NCBI RefSeq assembly: GCF_019059575.1 | Contig: NW_024883082.1 | Location: 62,001 to 126,000, forward strand | Length of the DNA stretch: 64,000 nt | Source: Amphibalanus amphitrite | Lineage: Eukaryota; Arthropoda; Thecostraca; Balanomorpha; Balanidae | Reading direction: 5' to 3' | Part shown: positions 1-10,804 of the stretch, piece by piece | Layout of the letters: each line of letters opens with the position of its first letter | How positions within the stretch are numbered: the first letter of the stretch is position 1 | Notes under the pieces: generated by a model | Seen by the model: the letters and a program-made list of their open reading frames with translations, nothing else | What the model was told of the DNA's origin: nothing | The model's database searches: none | Position numbers and translations under genes: made by a program

Positions 1-881
1 TACACGAATAAAAGACACATCCTTTTTAAATGATGGTGGCAACATCAGTTCCATTGGAACTTGTCCATGAAATGGGCATCATATAATTTGTCAAACGATT
101 TTCTTTAAGTTGTGAAAGTTTCTTCTTCATATTTTTTACCACTTTCGAGAAATTACTGCTGAAAAGTTACACAATTTTTTGGCCCACCCTGTATTTCCCT
201 TATGTCATGAGATTTTGACGATGAATTATGAATTCGAATGACTTTGTCTGTCTGTTTGGTGTCTGACTTTTTGTCCTTAAATTATACTTTGCCCATCCGT
301 CACCTGTGCTGTGATTTTTACGACGATCTTGTGACATTCATTGTAGCATCGTTTTAGGCATCATTCGGTGATTATTTTTCCTATGTAACTATGAGCTTGA
401 TGTCCCTCGTAAATGCTTTCCGGGGGTTAGTATTTGTTTTTGACTCGAAATGCTGGTCGCGGATTCATTCCAAGTTGTATGTCTTTCATGTTACCATATG
501 GCTCTAACTCTCCTACATGTGTGACCAGGGATAATGGTATTTTGTTTTTGTTCAGATTTGTCTGTTTGTTTTTATATTTGTACTTGATGCATATTGCATT
601 ACGTTGTCATTTGACGTTTGTCAATGTCTGTTAGCCCCAGCTGACGTTCCAATCTTTTACAATATAACACCAATGAGAGTAAACTTGTTATATTTGAAGT
701 GCAGCAGTGGCGCATCTCATATTCAGCTTGCAACATTTCAGCTGACAAGTACGATAATGCCTCAATAACATCTCCTAACCCATGCACGTAGCGTATGAAG
801 CTCACCGCACATGGAACTCTAGTACACACTAGTTCCAAGACACGTGTCACACACTGACACACACCGACATCCGACAGCTTC
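1..881. other. AT-rich non-coding stretch left of the Harbinger nuclease
   Basis: No open frame here looks like a conserved protein. The sequence is plain AT-rich DNA. Bases 600-880 directly follow the stop of the minus-strand Harbinger nuclease and are probably its 3' non-coding DNA. I could not pair a terminal inverted repeat here with the right side of that gene. Confidence 0.5.
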
Positions 882-2105
882 CTACTCTTGCCAGGGCACG
901 GCTCCCGGGCCCATGAAGAAGTGTGTGAACTGCTGTCGGATCTGCTCCGCCCGGACGGGGTAGTTGTGAGGGTGAGCCGCCAGACGGCCGCGGAGGTCCA
1001 CCAGCGCGCCGCCCCCGCCACCGTTCGCCTGCTCAGCCTCCGTGCCGTCGACTCGGGGTGGTGCTCCGGCTGCGTCGTCACGGCGCAGGAAGTTGTGCAG
1101 GACGCAGATGGTGTAGACCAGCTGGCAGGCGTGGTCCACGGAGACGTTGAGCGGCCGTGTCAGGAGTCGCCACATCTGGGACATGATGCCGAAGGCATTC
1201 TCCACCACGCGCCGTTCCCGGGACAGGCGGTAGTTAAAGACCGCCGCTGGCCGGCCGAGCCTGGCCTCGGTGCGGCCTGGGTACGGCCGCATGATGTTAG
1301 CGGTGAGAAGGAACGCCTCGTCCGCCACAAACACATGTGGCAGCGTCACCTCCGTGCCCGGGAGCGGCTTGGCTGGTGGCAGGCCGAGCGTCCCGTCCCT
1401 CAGCTTCTCAGCCAGGTCGCTGCGGCCGAAAATGCCGCCGTCGGACTCCCTCCCAGCGCTCCCCACCGACACGTACACGAAGCGGTAGTTACCGTCGACG
1501 GCAGCCAGAAGTACGGTGCTGAAAGTCTTCTTGTAGCTGAAGTACTCACTGCCTGAGTTTGCTGGTGCCTTGATCAGGACGTGCTTCCCGTCAATGGCCG
1601 CCACGCAGTTGGGGAAGTCCCACAGCTGGTTGAAGGCCGCTTCGCTCCGCCTCCAGGTGGCCTCGGTCGGGGCCGGCAGCACCTCCGGGCCGAGGACAGC
1701 CACGATGGCGGCACACGTGTCCCACACGATGGCTCGCACCGTCCGTTCGCCGAGTCGGTAGGTGGGCGCCAGCGCGGCGAACTCCATCCCTGAGGCGAGG
1801 TAGCGGAGGGTGATGGCCAGACGCTGAGCCGGCTCGATGGGCTCTCGGAAGTTGGTGTGCTGGCGGGTGATCAGCGGTCCGATTTTAGACAGGATTAGGT
1901 CAAACGAGTCGCGGCTCATCCGGAAATAGGTCTGGTGCCTATCCGGGTCCAGGAGTCGCAGCTCCTGCACGAGATGATAAAACTCGCCACGAGCTTTACG
2001 CCGCTGCAGCACGTCGGTCACCCATACTCGCCGACGTGGCCGCCGACGAGCGTGCTCCACAGCCACACGGAGCCGAGCCTGAGCCAGGCCGACACGTACA
2101 TCCAT
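882..2105 (-). CDS. PIF/Harbinger DDE nuclease, HARBI1-like, intact ORF
   Basis: This 407-residue protein belongs to the PIF/Harbinger transposase (DDE_Tnp_4) family, which cuts and joins transposon ends and has been domesticated as HARBI1 in some animals. I start it at the ATG at 2105; the frame stays open to 2171 but without another ATG. An N-terminal basic patch (RRRPRRRVWV, about residue 20) leads into the family's HTH-like region (about 85-130). The catalytic triad is visible as D172 in AAIDGKHV, D262 in VADEAF and E302 in VENAFG. The C-terminal CVLHNFL motif (about 335-340) is typical. There is no frameshift or stop. The ORF is markedly GC- and CpG-rich against AT-rich flanks. The Myb/SANT partner protein usually encoded by autonomous Harbinger elements is not visible nearby. 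It may be a recent transposon copy or a domesticated gene. Confidence 0.85.
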   Translation of the reverse strand: MDVRVGLAQARLRVAVEHARRRPRRRVWVTDVLQRRKARGEFYHLVQELRLLDPDRHQTYFRMSRDSFDLILSKIGPLITRQHTNFREPIEPAQRLAITLRYLASGMEFAALAPTYRLGERTVRAIVWDTCAAIVAVLGPEVLPAPTEATWRRSEAAFNQLWDFPNCVAAIDGKHVLIKAPANSGSEYFSYKKTFSTVLLAAVDGNYRFVYVSVGSAGRESDGGIFGRSDLAEKLRDGTLGLPPAKPLPGTEVTLPHVFVADEAFLLTANIMRPYPGRTEARLGRPAAVFNYRLSRERRVVENAFGIMSQMWRLLTRPLNVSVDHACQLVYTICVLHNFLRRDDAAGAPPRVDGTEAEQANGGGGGALVDLRGRLAAHPHNYPVRAEQIRQQFTHFFMGPGAVPWQE

Positions 2106-3105
2106 AGTTACACTTATACAGAACACTTGAACAATAAACGGTATGAAATACAATAAGAACAATAAACACAAAACGAACGTAGCCTATGTATACTTAACAA
2201 TAACAAGAACGAAGACGGCAGCGTACGTATATATCAAGCTCCTGGAAAGTCGACAGAAAGCTATTGACGGCGCATATAAGATATCGCTGCAGAGTGCAGA
2301 TGCCGGATGTCAATTGTTTGTTTATATCACCTTGGTAGCGATAAGGCATTACCAAACATTTAATATATTTTAGATCTCCCGAATTATCTGCATACTTTGT
2401 ATTTATGTTATATATCCGCATCATAACACAGCTACCATCATCAAAAAAATATGCTGAGCTATAATTATAAATGCAGAAAAGACAATAATTCATCTGTAAT
2501 GTTTGTTGTAATGTCTTATTTTATTTTAAATATTTCAGAAAATCATGGCGTCATCCATGCATCTCTCAATTCGTCACATTTGTCACAGTCTCCGTCCGTA
2601 GTCGGTGCGGTCTCCGCATGGTGTCCGTGAGCTCTCCGCATCCGGACCGCATCCGGACCGGATGCGGCCAGCGTGCGGAGACATTCCGGACGGACTCCGG
2701 ACGGAATTCCGCACCAGTGGACGGCGGCCTTTACGGTTCACGAGCTATGCGCCCGGATGCGAGGGGAAACATTGGCAAAGTTGGCTAGGAACCGCACCCG
2801 GTCTCGGGTAAAGTAGGTTACCACTGGGGCCCCTAAAGTTAAGATAGGACCCCTTCTTAATTCCCATGTTTGGCCTCCTCCCCTTTCCAACATATTAATA
2901 CGCCACTTGATGACCTGCCCTACTAGGTATTAGACGAATGGCTATTGGCCGTGTAAACACTGGCGCCAAAATGAGAAAGTGAAACAGCAAATTTGTCAGG
3001 CACCGGGTTCAACAACTAATTTTATGCTGGATAATATTTGAAGCGCCTTATTTACTCCGACTGGGTGGGAAATATCTCGTCACTTCGGGACAACCGGAGG
3101 GCGGC
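2106..3105. other. 5' flank of the nuclease with a CpG-rich repeat block
   Basis: Bases 2106-2580 are AT-rich and hold no recognisable gene. From about 2585 to 2790 the sequence becomes CpG-rich, with many short direct and inverted copies of TCCGGAC and GGTGCGG-like words. These could be a Harbinger terminal region or a promoter-like CpG patch. Bases 2800-3105 show nothing recognisable. Confidence 0.4.
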
Positions 3106-3107
3106 AC

Positions 3108-3690
3108 TATGACTTCAGAGGCGGCACTTGACTTCAGAGGGCGGCGTTATGACTTCAGAGGGCGGCGCAATGACTTCAAGGACCTTCACGAAGACTGGAG
3201 GGCGGCGCTATGACTTCAGAGGGCGGCACTATGACTTCAGAGGGCGGCGCTATGACTTCAGAGGGCGTCGCAATGACTTCAAGGAGCTTTACGAAGACTG
3301 CGGAGGGCGGCACTATGACTTCAGAGGGCGGCACTATGACTTCAGAGGGCGGCACTATGACTTCAGAGGGCAGCACTATGCTTCAGAGGGCGGCACTATG
3401 ACTTCAGAGGGCGGCACTATGACTTCAGAGGGCGGCGCTATGACTTCAGAGGGTAACACTATGACTTCAGAGAGCGGCGCTATGACTTCAGAGGGCGGCG
3501 CAATGACTTCAAGGAGCTTCACGAGGACTGCGGAGGGCGGCACTATGACTTCAGAGGGCGGCACTACGAGTACAGAGGGCGGCACTACGACTTCCGAGGG
3601 CGGCATTTCGACTTCCGAGAGCGGCACTACTACTTCAAAGGGTAGCAATATGACTTTAAGTAGCGGTACTTCGAATTAAGGGGCGGCACT
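3108..3690 (+). repeat. 21-bp minisatellite coding for MTSEGGx heptads
   Basis: A 21-bp unit resembling GGCGGCACTATGACTTCAGA is repeated more than 20 times, with longer variant blocks carrying AAGGAGCTTTACGAAGACTG at three places. Because 21 is a multiple of three, two forward frames (MTSEGGT and RHYDFRG) and one reverse frame (SEVIVPP) stay open for long stretches. That produces a 183-residue open frame which switches between repeat frames. Nothing outside the repeat suggests a gene, so I treat it as a minisatellite and not as a protein. Confidence 0.85.
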
Positions 3691-3828
3691 CTGACTTCAG
3701 GGAGAGAAGCGACATACTCTGAGGGTTAAATATAAATTCAGATAGTTACTACCAGAGATTATTATGAAATGAGCTTCAAAGAAATGCGGGTCATTTCCGT
3801 AAAATGCACTTCATCACGTATGGAAAAA

Positions 3829-3924
3829 AGCCGCCCTCCGCCGCCTTCGGCGGCGGAGGGGCGGCATTTTTCGATAGGCTAGGGGCATCGGCCCCCAGAT
3901 GCCCCCCCCTGGATCCGCCCCTGA
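3829..3924. mobile_element. End of a hAT-type MITE with GC hairpin
   Basis: A strong stem of CCGCC(C)TCCGCCGCC against GGCGGCGGAGGGGCGG at 3830-3866 is followed by an end that reads CAGGGGCGGATCCAGG on the minus strand, closing near 3924. CAGGGGCGGATCCAGG is typical of hAT-type terminal repeats. I could not find the other end or a target-site duplication, so this is a partial element. Confidence 0.45.
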
Positions 3925-4204
3925 TTGGGTCAGCGCACCTAACAAACGCCAGCAATCAAGGCCATATCGCCCCCTTGAATTCGCGCCTCAGGTCCGCATG
4001 TGGTTCGTGCATAGACTCGTATATCGTCCTCGTAAGTTTCCTTAACCAATATCTGGACTAGCGAATAGACGCCACCTTGTCTGACTATTGCTTGGCTGAT
4101 GGATGTGACGTCACATAACCCGCAGGTCAATGAGCGCGGGCGTCAGACTATGACGTCATCTCCCGCGACAACCAGCCAGTCAGCGCTGGAGGTGCGTAGC
4201 GTGT

Positions 4205-4530
4205 AGCATTATTGGGAATTTGCGTCCGGGCCCCGTCCACCCGGGGCCCGTACTCCCGGGGCCCGAACCAATCCACCGGGGGGCCCGGGCCCCGTCCACC
4301 CGGGGGTCCGGGCCCCATCTACCCGCAGTCGACCCGCAGAACGGGCCCGGGCCCCGTCCACCCGGGGCCCGGGCCCGTTCTCCCGAGGGCCTGGGCCCCA
4401 TCCACCGGGGGGTCCGGGCCCCGTCCACCCGGGGCTCGGGACCCGTTCTCCCGGGGGCCCGGGCTCCGTCCACCCGGGGCTCCGGGGCCCGTTCTCCCGG
4501 GGCCTCAGGCCTACCCCTCACCCGTGGTGT
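4205..4530. repeat. GC-rich degenerate minisatellite
   Basis: Irregular units of about 18-25 bp based on GGGCCCCGTCCACCCGGG are repeated for about 320 bp. The unit is nearly palindromic, so proline/glycine/arginine-rich open frames appear on both strands. They have no other sign of coding. Confidence 0.8.
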
Positions 4531-4585
4531 CCCAGTACGCACTTTTCGAAGCGGACCCGTCCGATTATGTAGATAGGATCTCCTC

Positions 4586-4589
<4 letters not shown>

Positions 4590-4673
<84 letters not shown>
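4590..4673. repeat. (CT)n microsatellite
   Basis: An uninterrupted CT dinucleotide run of about 84 bp. It is followed at 4695-4743 by GGGGGGGTCAGCTGACCC and GGCTGCGCCACTG, which resemble the end of a CAGTGGCGCAGCC-type short transposon with no partner found. Confidence 0.95.
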
Positions 4674-4674
<1 letters not shown>

Positions 4675-4808
4675 AGCGGGGGGCCCCTGACAGCAATTTC
4701 GGGGGGGTCAGCTGACCCTCTGACCCCCCCTGGCTGCGCCACTGGGTGATACTCACTAAATGATTTGGATCACATTTGGATGAAATTCTGGTCTAGGTCA
4801 ACCTCAGG

Positions 4809-5701
4809 TTAACCCTCGCATGTGTGCGGCGTTTGCCAGCTTCTAATGTGTAGGGGGGGGGGGGGGTCGGTTGGACCCCCCCCTTGCCGTTTGGCCCCTG
4901 ATCGAGCTAGAGCTTCGCAGAAAAAACGAGCGTGTTGCCCGTGACGAGAGGAAGCCGATGATACCCAATTTTAAGGTCCTAGGTCATTGGTTGACCTTCC
5001 AGGTCAGGTCAATGACCCAAAGTCGGGAAAATCGGGACCTGTTAGAAAGTCGTAAAGTGTGGCTGCTAAGGGGTTTTTCGGGGTGCTGATCACGAATATC
5101 GTGTTAGTTTTGATCACAGATGATGTCTTGAAGCATTTAGACCAGGTCGGGTCAGGTCAGGTCAGGTCAACCAGTAGGCGTCGTGACGGATATTCGTAGT
5201 ACGTGTCAACCGCCTCTGACAGCTTCGTAACATGTTACGAAGTCACCAAAACTACTTCGTAAATGTTCAAATGGTTGCTAAATTCGAATTCAGCTCCAAA
5301 AACTAGCCTAGAAACATGTAAAACTCGAAAAAGTGAACCGAGGTCACCCGAGGTCACCAAAGGTCAATGACCTGACCTGACCTTCAGGTGACCTTGACAC
5401 ACACGGGAGTAACATCAAATCACATGTTTGAACGTTTGAAACCACGAAAAGCTTGCAAACACGCGGCTAGTGCGAGCCGACATACGCGAAATCGCGATTC
5501 CGGCCAAACATGGTCTCGGAAAAGAGGTCACAGGTCAAAGGTCATTTGGGTCAGGGTCATGAAATTTTCAGGGTAGGTGTAAAATTGATCAATGCGAGGG
5601 TACTGAAAGTTTCGTCGCGATTGGCCGCTTTTTACGCGAGTTATTCGCGAAAAACCATGGGAGGGGGTCCATCCGACCCCCACTACACATGCGAGGGTTA
5701 A
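4809..5701 (+). mobile_element. piggyBac-type MITE (TTAA, TIR CCCTCGCATGTGT)
   Basis: The element is bounded by TTAA at 4809-4812 and 5698-5701. The ends read TTAACCCTCGCATGTGT and ACACATGCGAGGGTTAA. A TTAA duplication with a TIR starting CCC is the hallmark of piggyBac-superfamily elements. There is no transposase, so it is non-autonomous. Inside the left end a G run faces a C run (GGGGGTCGGTTGGACCCCC), and near the right end GGGGGTCCATCCGACCCCC. The interior is unusually rich in AGGTCA/TGACCT words (about 4980-5420). Related copies lie at about 14780 and 15674-16467. Confidence 0.75.
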
Positions 5702-6612
5702 GTCAGGTCAAACTACGTCAAATTTTGAAATACGTCTTTTGAAACAAAATTGGTGTCGCTCTGATTCAGTTTTTCATGGCGAATCGAACAGTGACATTTT
5801 TATCGTTGTAGGTGATTTAGAACTTCCAAAATTTGCAATAAATTTTTTGTCATGTATGGGTTTGGCGGTTTTTCGGCCATTCTGTGAACAAAAACTGACG
5901 GATTGCATCAAAATTTGGTATGAGCATAGCAAATATCGACAGACCTTTTTTAAACCCCACATTTGTTCTCCGGTGAATTTCAGACAAGTTGGTTAGAGAC
6001 CTTCAAAAAAAGTACAATCACTCGATTTTTCTCAAGTTTGTCTGTCTTGGCAGATAAAGCAATACCAGAACAGGCCTACGAACACACATATTTGATCGGG
6101 ATCTGACGATTGAACACTTTTAAAAGGAGACCTTTCGTGCCTCCCGGAAATTCACGGGAGAGCAGATGTGGGGTTTAAAAAAAGGTGTCGATATTGGTGT
6201 TAATAACAATCATTCCGATTAAATGCAAAAAACCTTTTGTTTTCATAGGTTTTTCTAAACACAGCTTTTGAAAACTTTGGAGTAAAAAAATCAGTGTTGA
6301 AAATCCGAGATAGCCGTTTTGTAGCGCGCTTCATTTCACATACTTGGTGGCTTTTTCGGGCGGTTTTTTTAATTTATAAACATTTAGACGACTTTGACCG
6401 AAAACAAAAATGGCTTGTAGTGACGTCACAAAAACGAACTTTTCTAAAAAAAAATCAAGGGATATCGATGAAACTCGCTCAGTCCATGTCAAATTGATGT
6501 AGGATAAGGTACCTCAAACTTCATGGCGATATCTGCAACGGTTTTGGAGTTATCACGAAAATCTGGGAGTAGGCAGAATCTGCCCCCCCCCCCCCAGCAA
6601 AGCGCGGGTTAA
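5702..6612 (+). mobile_element. Right part of a second piggyBac-type MITE family
   Basis: The sequence ends at CGCGGGTTAA (6603-6612) after a long C run (6582-6595). Bases 6440-6600 resemble the inner right part of the element at 54662-55878: phrases such as GTCAAATTGATG, GATATCTGCAACGGTTTTGGAG and the C-run end occur in the same order. The left terminus is not visible. It may lie left of 4809, in which case the 4809-5701 element is inserted inside this one. No coding content. Confidence 0.45.
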
Positions 6613-7267
6613 AAAATGGCTCGGATTGCTTTTTTTGTGAAAAAAAAATCATGGTCTCAGCGCTATGACGAAAAACAAGTGGCCTAAATCCGGTGAGAAA
6701 ACAGGATTTGGGGGTACCCTAGGTTTGGCCCCTTCAGTCTCTGCCCCCTCCCCCCCCCCCCCCCCACCTAGTGAAAATTCCTTAGACGAGGCCCTGGAAG
6801 CTGACTCGCCTGTAAAATAAAATCAAGGCATCAAATAAATACCGGCCAAATTGCCCCACCCCACCGGCCAAATAACCCTGCTAGCGGGGCAATTTGGCCG
6901 CTTTGAAGACCTTTGTAAAACATATATGGTTGATGGCTGTGATGAGCATTGTTAGTATTATAGTTTTAGTGATGATGAAATAGCCTTTGCTCATACTTAA
7001 TCGAAAAATGACGAAAAAAAACAAAATATATATAAAGACACTGATATTTCGCCCTTGTGGCTTCTTCAGAGTGAACATTTAAAACATTCATATTTGAAGC
7101 AGAGATGGCGAACGTGCGGATAACATTCTTTGCACCACCGATCACAAGTTGTTGCTACCATAAATAACAATAATCCAATTTTAACACTTTACCCTAAGTA
7201 CTGATCCTAAATACATATAAGTCAATGATACCTAAAATAAAACCTTTGTAAAACGTCAAAATTCAGG
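6613..7267. other. Non-coding stretch with C runs and a possible TIR
   Basis: No gene is seen. A poly-C run of about 18 bases sits near 6750. At 6883 the sequence GGGGCAATTTGGCCGCTTT resembles the reverse complement of 9487-9512 (ACGGCCAAATTACCCC), so an outer, older TIR element may span about 6880-9518. Support is weak. Confidence 0.35.
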
Positions 7268-7510
7268 TAGGGGAGACCCGGGAGGTATTGGCCCCCGGGA
7301 GGTATGGACCATCGCAGTTTTGAAGAAATGATGCGTATTTTCCACTTTTGACCGCGTAAACTGGTAGCAGCCATTTCGCAATACAACCCACGTGATTTCC
7401 AAAATCTTCCTCAGTCTCCTTTGGCAATGAGCGGTGATAAAGCGTTTTTGCTCTCTTCGAGTAAAATACGGTACATACGGAAAATTCGTAATTAATGTGA
7501 ACCAGGCTCA

Positions 7511-8160
7511 TTACGGAGCGAGCGAAGCGAGCGTAGTCTTTCCTTAGATTAACGGAAATTTCTGAGTATCCGGCCGGCCGTGGTCACGCTTTTGCGAGGC
7601 TTATATCTCAGCAACCACTTGACCGATTTACACGCGGTAATTTTTGTAGGGTAGCTTCATTCCTTCTACCAAGTATTGGACTATTGCCGATGCATGTGGG
7701 TGACCCCTTATGCACGTGCCACGTGCAAAACGAAGAGGTGTCACTTTTGTAATTGTTGCAATATCTCGGTAACTACTTGGCCGATTGCGCTGAAAGTTGG
7801 CATGTAGGTAGGCACCCACTAGGCAATGCATATACATGTGCCAGAGTTGGGGTGCTGCTGCACGTGCGCACGTGCAGGGGTCGATTCCAAATCTCGAGAA
7901 CGGCTGGACCGATGGCGCTCAAATTTGGCACATGGTTAGGGACCGGTTAGTAGGGTGCCGTGCAAAAGTCAGTTGGGACCCATTTTGCACGTGCGCACGT
8001 GCAGGGTGCCGATTCCAGATCTCGAGAACGGCTGGGCCGATTGTGCTCAAATTTGGCACATCGCTAGAGACCGGTTAGTAGGGTGCCGTGCACAAGTCAG
8101 CTGGAGGTACCCCCTCGAAATTTCGCACGTGCAAGGCTCACCCTCTCGCTCGCTCCGTTA
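7511..8160. mobile_element. Short TIR element with E-box-like internal repeats
   Basis: The left end reads TTACGGAGCGAGCGAAGCGA and the right end, reversed, TAACGGAGCGAGCGAGAG. Inside are two imperfect copies of a unit of about 125 bp (ATCTCGAGAACGGCTGG..., near 7890 and 8015) and two copies of the 14-bp palindrome CACGTGCGCACGTG (7860 and 7988). There is no ORF of note. A related but diverged stretch occurs near 45005-45310. The class is not settled; interior phrases resemble those in non-autonomous Helitrons. Confidence 0.5.
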
Positions 8161-8562
8161 GTCGCCCATAAGACGTTATACTGGTTTTAATATGTCAGAC
8201 CATCGCTAACATACAGTTTCAAGCATGTAAATTATGACTGGGTAGACAATTTGAGGCTTTCTCGCAAGATTATGAGCTGATATACTACGCACATTCTAGC
8301 GTCCTAACCGGGAGGTTCGGGCCACCCACCCCCAGTGATCTTAAATCAATAAAATGATGCTTTCATTGGATGTCCTCTTCAATAAGCTTTATTTTGGTCG
8401 CGCAGGGTCGAAAATTTGAATACAAATTGCATTCGAACAGAACAATATTATTTGTCTTATTTCATGGAACATGATTGAGTATACCAAAATAAATATATGC
8501 CCGAGTAACCTCCATGAAGTAAGCTGTTGGCCGCTTATGCGTTACCTGGGCTCTAAGAGAGC

Positions 8563-9068
8563 TTAAAGGGACTATCCCACCTTTAACATGGGGTTTGAGT
8601 TGAGATAGCCAAGTTTGCGGCGAGGTTCAGAAACCACTATCTATCTAGGTTGCAACCCCCGCGGCCTCTTGGTGTTGAAGAAATTCGTTCCCTTCATTTG
8701 AAAATGGGCCTTGTACAAGGCCCTATCTTCAACATGGAGCGACCGTTAGTGTGACGTCACCTCGTTTAGTCATTCTGATTTAAATGGGTTTGTTCGTTGA
8801 AAAATCGCTTAAAACTTGGTCTGAACTTTGTTGTGGTGCCTACAGAGTAAAAAGAATCAGCTTTATGACAGTAATGTGGCCTGGGGAAGGAGGTAATTTT
8901 GGGCTGTGACGTCACATATTTGAAAGTTTGTGTTTGGAATATGGAAAGCCTAAGATGTTTAATGAAAAATGAATGCCAGAACCGTGTTCCTGGTCATCCA
9001 ATCTATAAAGTCGGGCACAATTCAACTGGTTTTAACAACATTTTAGAAGGTGGGATAGTCCCTTTAAG
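8563..9068. mobile_element. 506-bp MITE, copy 1 (TTAAAGGGACTATCCC ends)
   Basis: The ends are perfect inverted repeats (TTAAAGGGACTATCCCACCT and its complement). A near-identical copy lies at 44400-44904, differing at about seven positions. The flanking TTAA could be a piggyBac-type duplication, or TTA/TAA a PIF/Harbinger one; the sequence does not decide. No protein is encoded. The short open frame at 8899-9117 is shared by both copies and is not conserved-looking. Confidence 0.85.
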
Positions 9069-9370
9069 GTCGATCCCAGATACGAGTATTGTGCTCAATG
9101 TCGAGAAAAGAATATGAAAATGACACCGGCCCATACCTCCCGGGCCATGGCCCATACCTCCTGGTGTATTTTGATGGATCAAAAAAGCGAATGATTTACT
9201 AAAAGTTATCTCGAGTCAAAATAGTTGATCCCAGATGCCAAATATCAGGCACACTTTACACCCTAAAGGCAATTTCACGTACACAGAGTGAAAAACCAGG
9301 CCTAGCCACTGCCCACTGGAAGAAAATGGTCATTTCACAAAACCGGCCCATCCCTCCCGGGTCTCCCCTA

Positions 9371-10804
9371 TAAGTAGTTGCTCTATCATTTTCAGTTTAC
9401 TGTACAAGAAAGTAAAATGAATGCTACACCTGCCAGCGTTGAGAGAGTGCAGAAATATGTCATCAATTTCGAGCAACAGCGCTTCATAAAAAACGGCCAA
9501 ATTACCCCATCCTCCCCTATCGCATTCTTCCCCCCCCCCCCGTATCGTAGGTAAAGTTCCCCTGGCCTGGCCGTCCGCGAAACGCCCCTACGGCGACAGG
9601 GCCCGCCAGTAGCCCCACGGGTCTCGGGAAAGAGCCTTTTGTTGCAGCGGAACTCCAGCCAGTGCCGCCACATCCATTATACGGCATGAACACTGAACAG
9701 CCCGGGCCCAGGATTGCGAGCTGTTATCAGCAACTTCACTGCCTAAGCAAATGTTCCCTCCTAGCTTCCACGAATATCATTGACCGCAAACATCTTCAAA
9801 ATGAGAGCCACAATGAAACAAAGTGTGTGGCATTTGGGGTTGATTTTTTTTTTACCGACAGAGCCCCAGCAGCACGCCCCAGGGGAATGGCCCGCACAGT
9901 GTCTCGCCCCATGTACGGTCCTCCAGTAAAAGTCTTGTTGGTTTTGCTTTTTCGGACATATCTGGTCCTATATAATGTTCAAATGCATAAGTATCAACCC
10001 TAATTATGTGTATGCACATTTACCACGAGACTGTGAAATTGCATCGTTGTATGCCAAATACTTTCCGAGATATTCACCGAATACCTCATTTTCTGCCGTT
10101 TGGGGTATTCTGGCCGCAATCTTCCTGGGATCGCCTATGACATCAGCAGAGCCATCTAACGAGAGGAACGCGGAAACACAGATCATGAATGAATCGAGCG
10201 CGTAGTAAACGGTGTATGAAAGGGAGACTCGGCAGAGGCTATCCGGGTGGCCGGCGCGCGGCGCGCCCTTAGGCATCGGCCGACCCTTCGGACCACGTGG
10301 GGTCAGAGGTCGCGCTCGGGAAGTCTCGGCTCTGGGTTTTAGCGCTGTGCAGTCAGGAAGGGAGGATAGGATAGCTCTAGCCCGACTGACTAGTATCTCG
10401 GCTGATTCGTGTGGGGTGGAAGGGGGCACAGAACGGGATGGTGGCTAGTGGTGGATGATGGGATGGTGGTTAGGTTAGTGCGTACTGCGTAGAACGTAGC
10501 TGAACATGCATTGTTTTTTTTTCATGGCAAACAACATGCAGCATAATGTGCGGGATTATGCCAGAACTCATACAAAAGAGAAATAACATTTCGGCCGAGG
10601 GAGTGGATGAGTGCCATGACAAAGCATGACGATGCTGCCAAAATCGGGATGCTTTTTTGCCCCTATTTTTTACCCCTAACATGCAGCACTTAATCCGAAC
10701 TTAGAGGTCCCCGACTGACCTTAGACCTTAAAATCGCACCCATCCGGTGCGCCACCTTTTCTTCAGGGGCGCTCTTCTTGGTTGTATCTGTTCTTACCAA
10801 TAAC
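9371..10804. other. Unassigned stretch with an open minus-strand frame
   Basis: I see no transposon ends here. A 141-codon open frame on the minus strand (10004-10429) contains a mildly hydrophobic segment (YYALDSFMICVSAFLSLDG) but matches no family I recognise. It is GC-rich in its first half only. Other open frames in this stretch look random. Confidence 0.35.

Larger units (their letters stand above)
7270..9368. mobile_element. TA-flanked Tc1/mariner-type TIR element, non-autonomous
   Basis: The ends are TA|GGGGAGACCCGGGAGG at 7268 and the inverse CCTCCCGGGTCTCCCC|TA ending at 9370, so a TA target duplication is present. A subterminal block (CCCGGGAGGTATGG) is repeated near both ends, including about 9135-9170. 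No transposase remains. Two smaller elements (7511-8160 and 8563-9068) sit inside, so the core is only about 0.95 kb. Superfamily assignment rests on the TA duplication alone. Confidence 0.6.

Noticed and set aside
888-1556. 222-codon plus-strand frame
   Set aside because: It is the antisense shadow of the Harbinger nuclease, which has the catalytic motifs.
3108-3690. CRISPR array
   Set aside because: Units are contiguous 21-bp tandem copies without unique spacers, in a eukaryotic context.
4212-4715. Proline-rich protein and arginine/glutamate repeat protein
   Set aside because: Produced by the GC minisatellite and the CT microsatellite.
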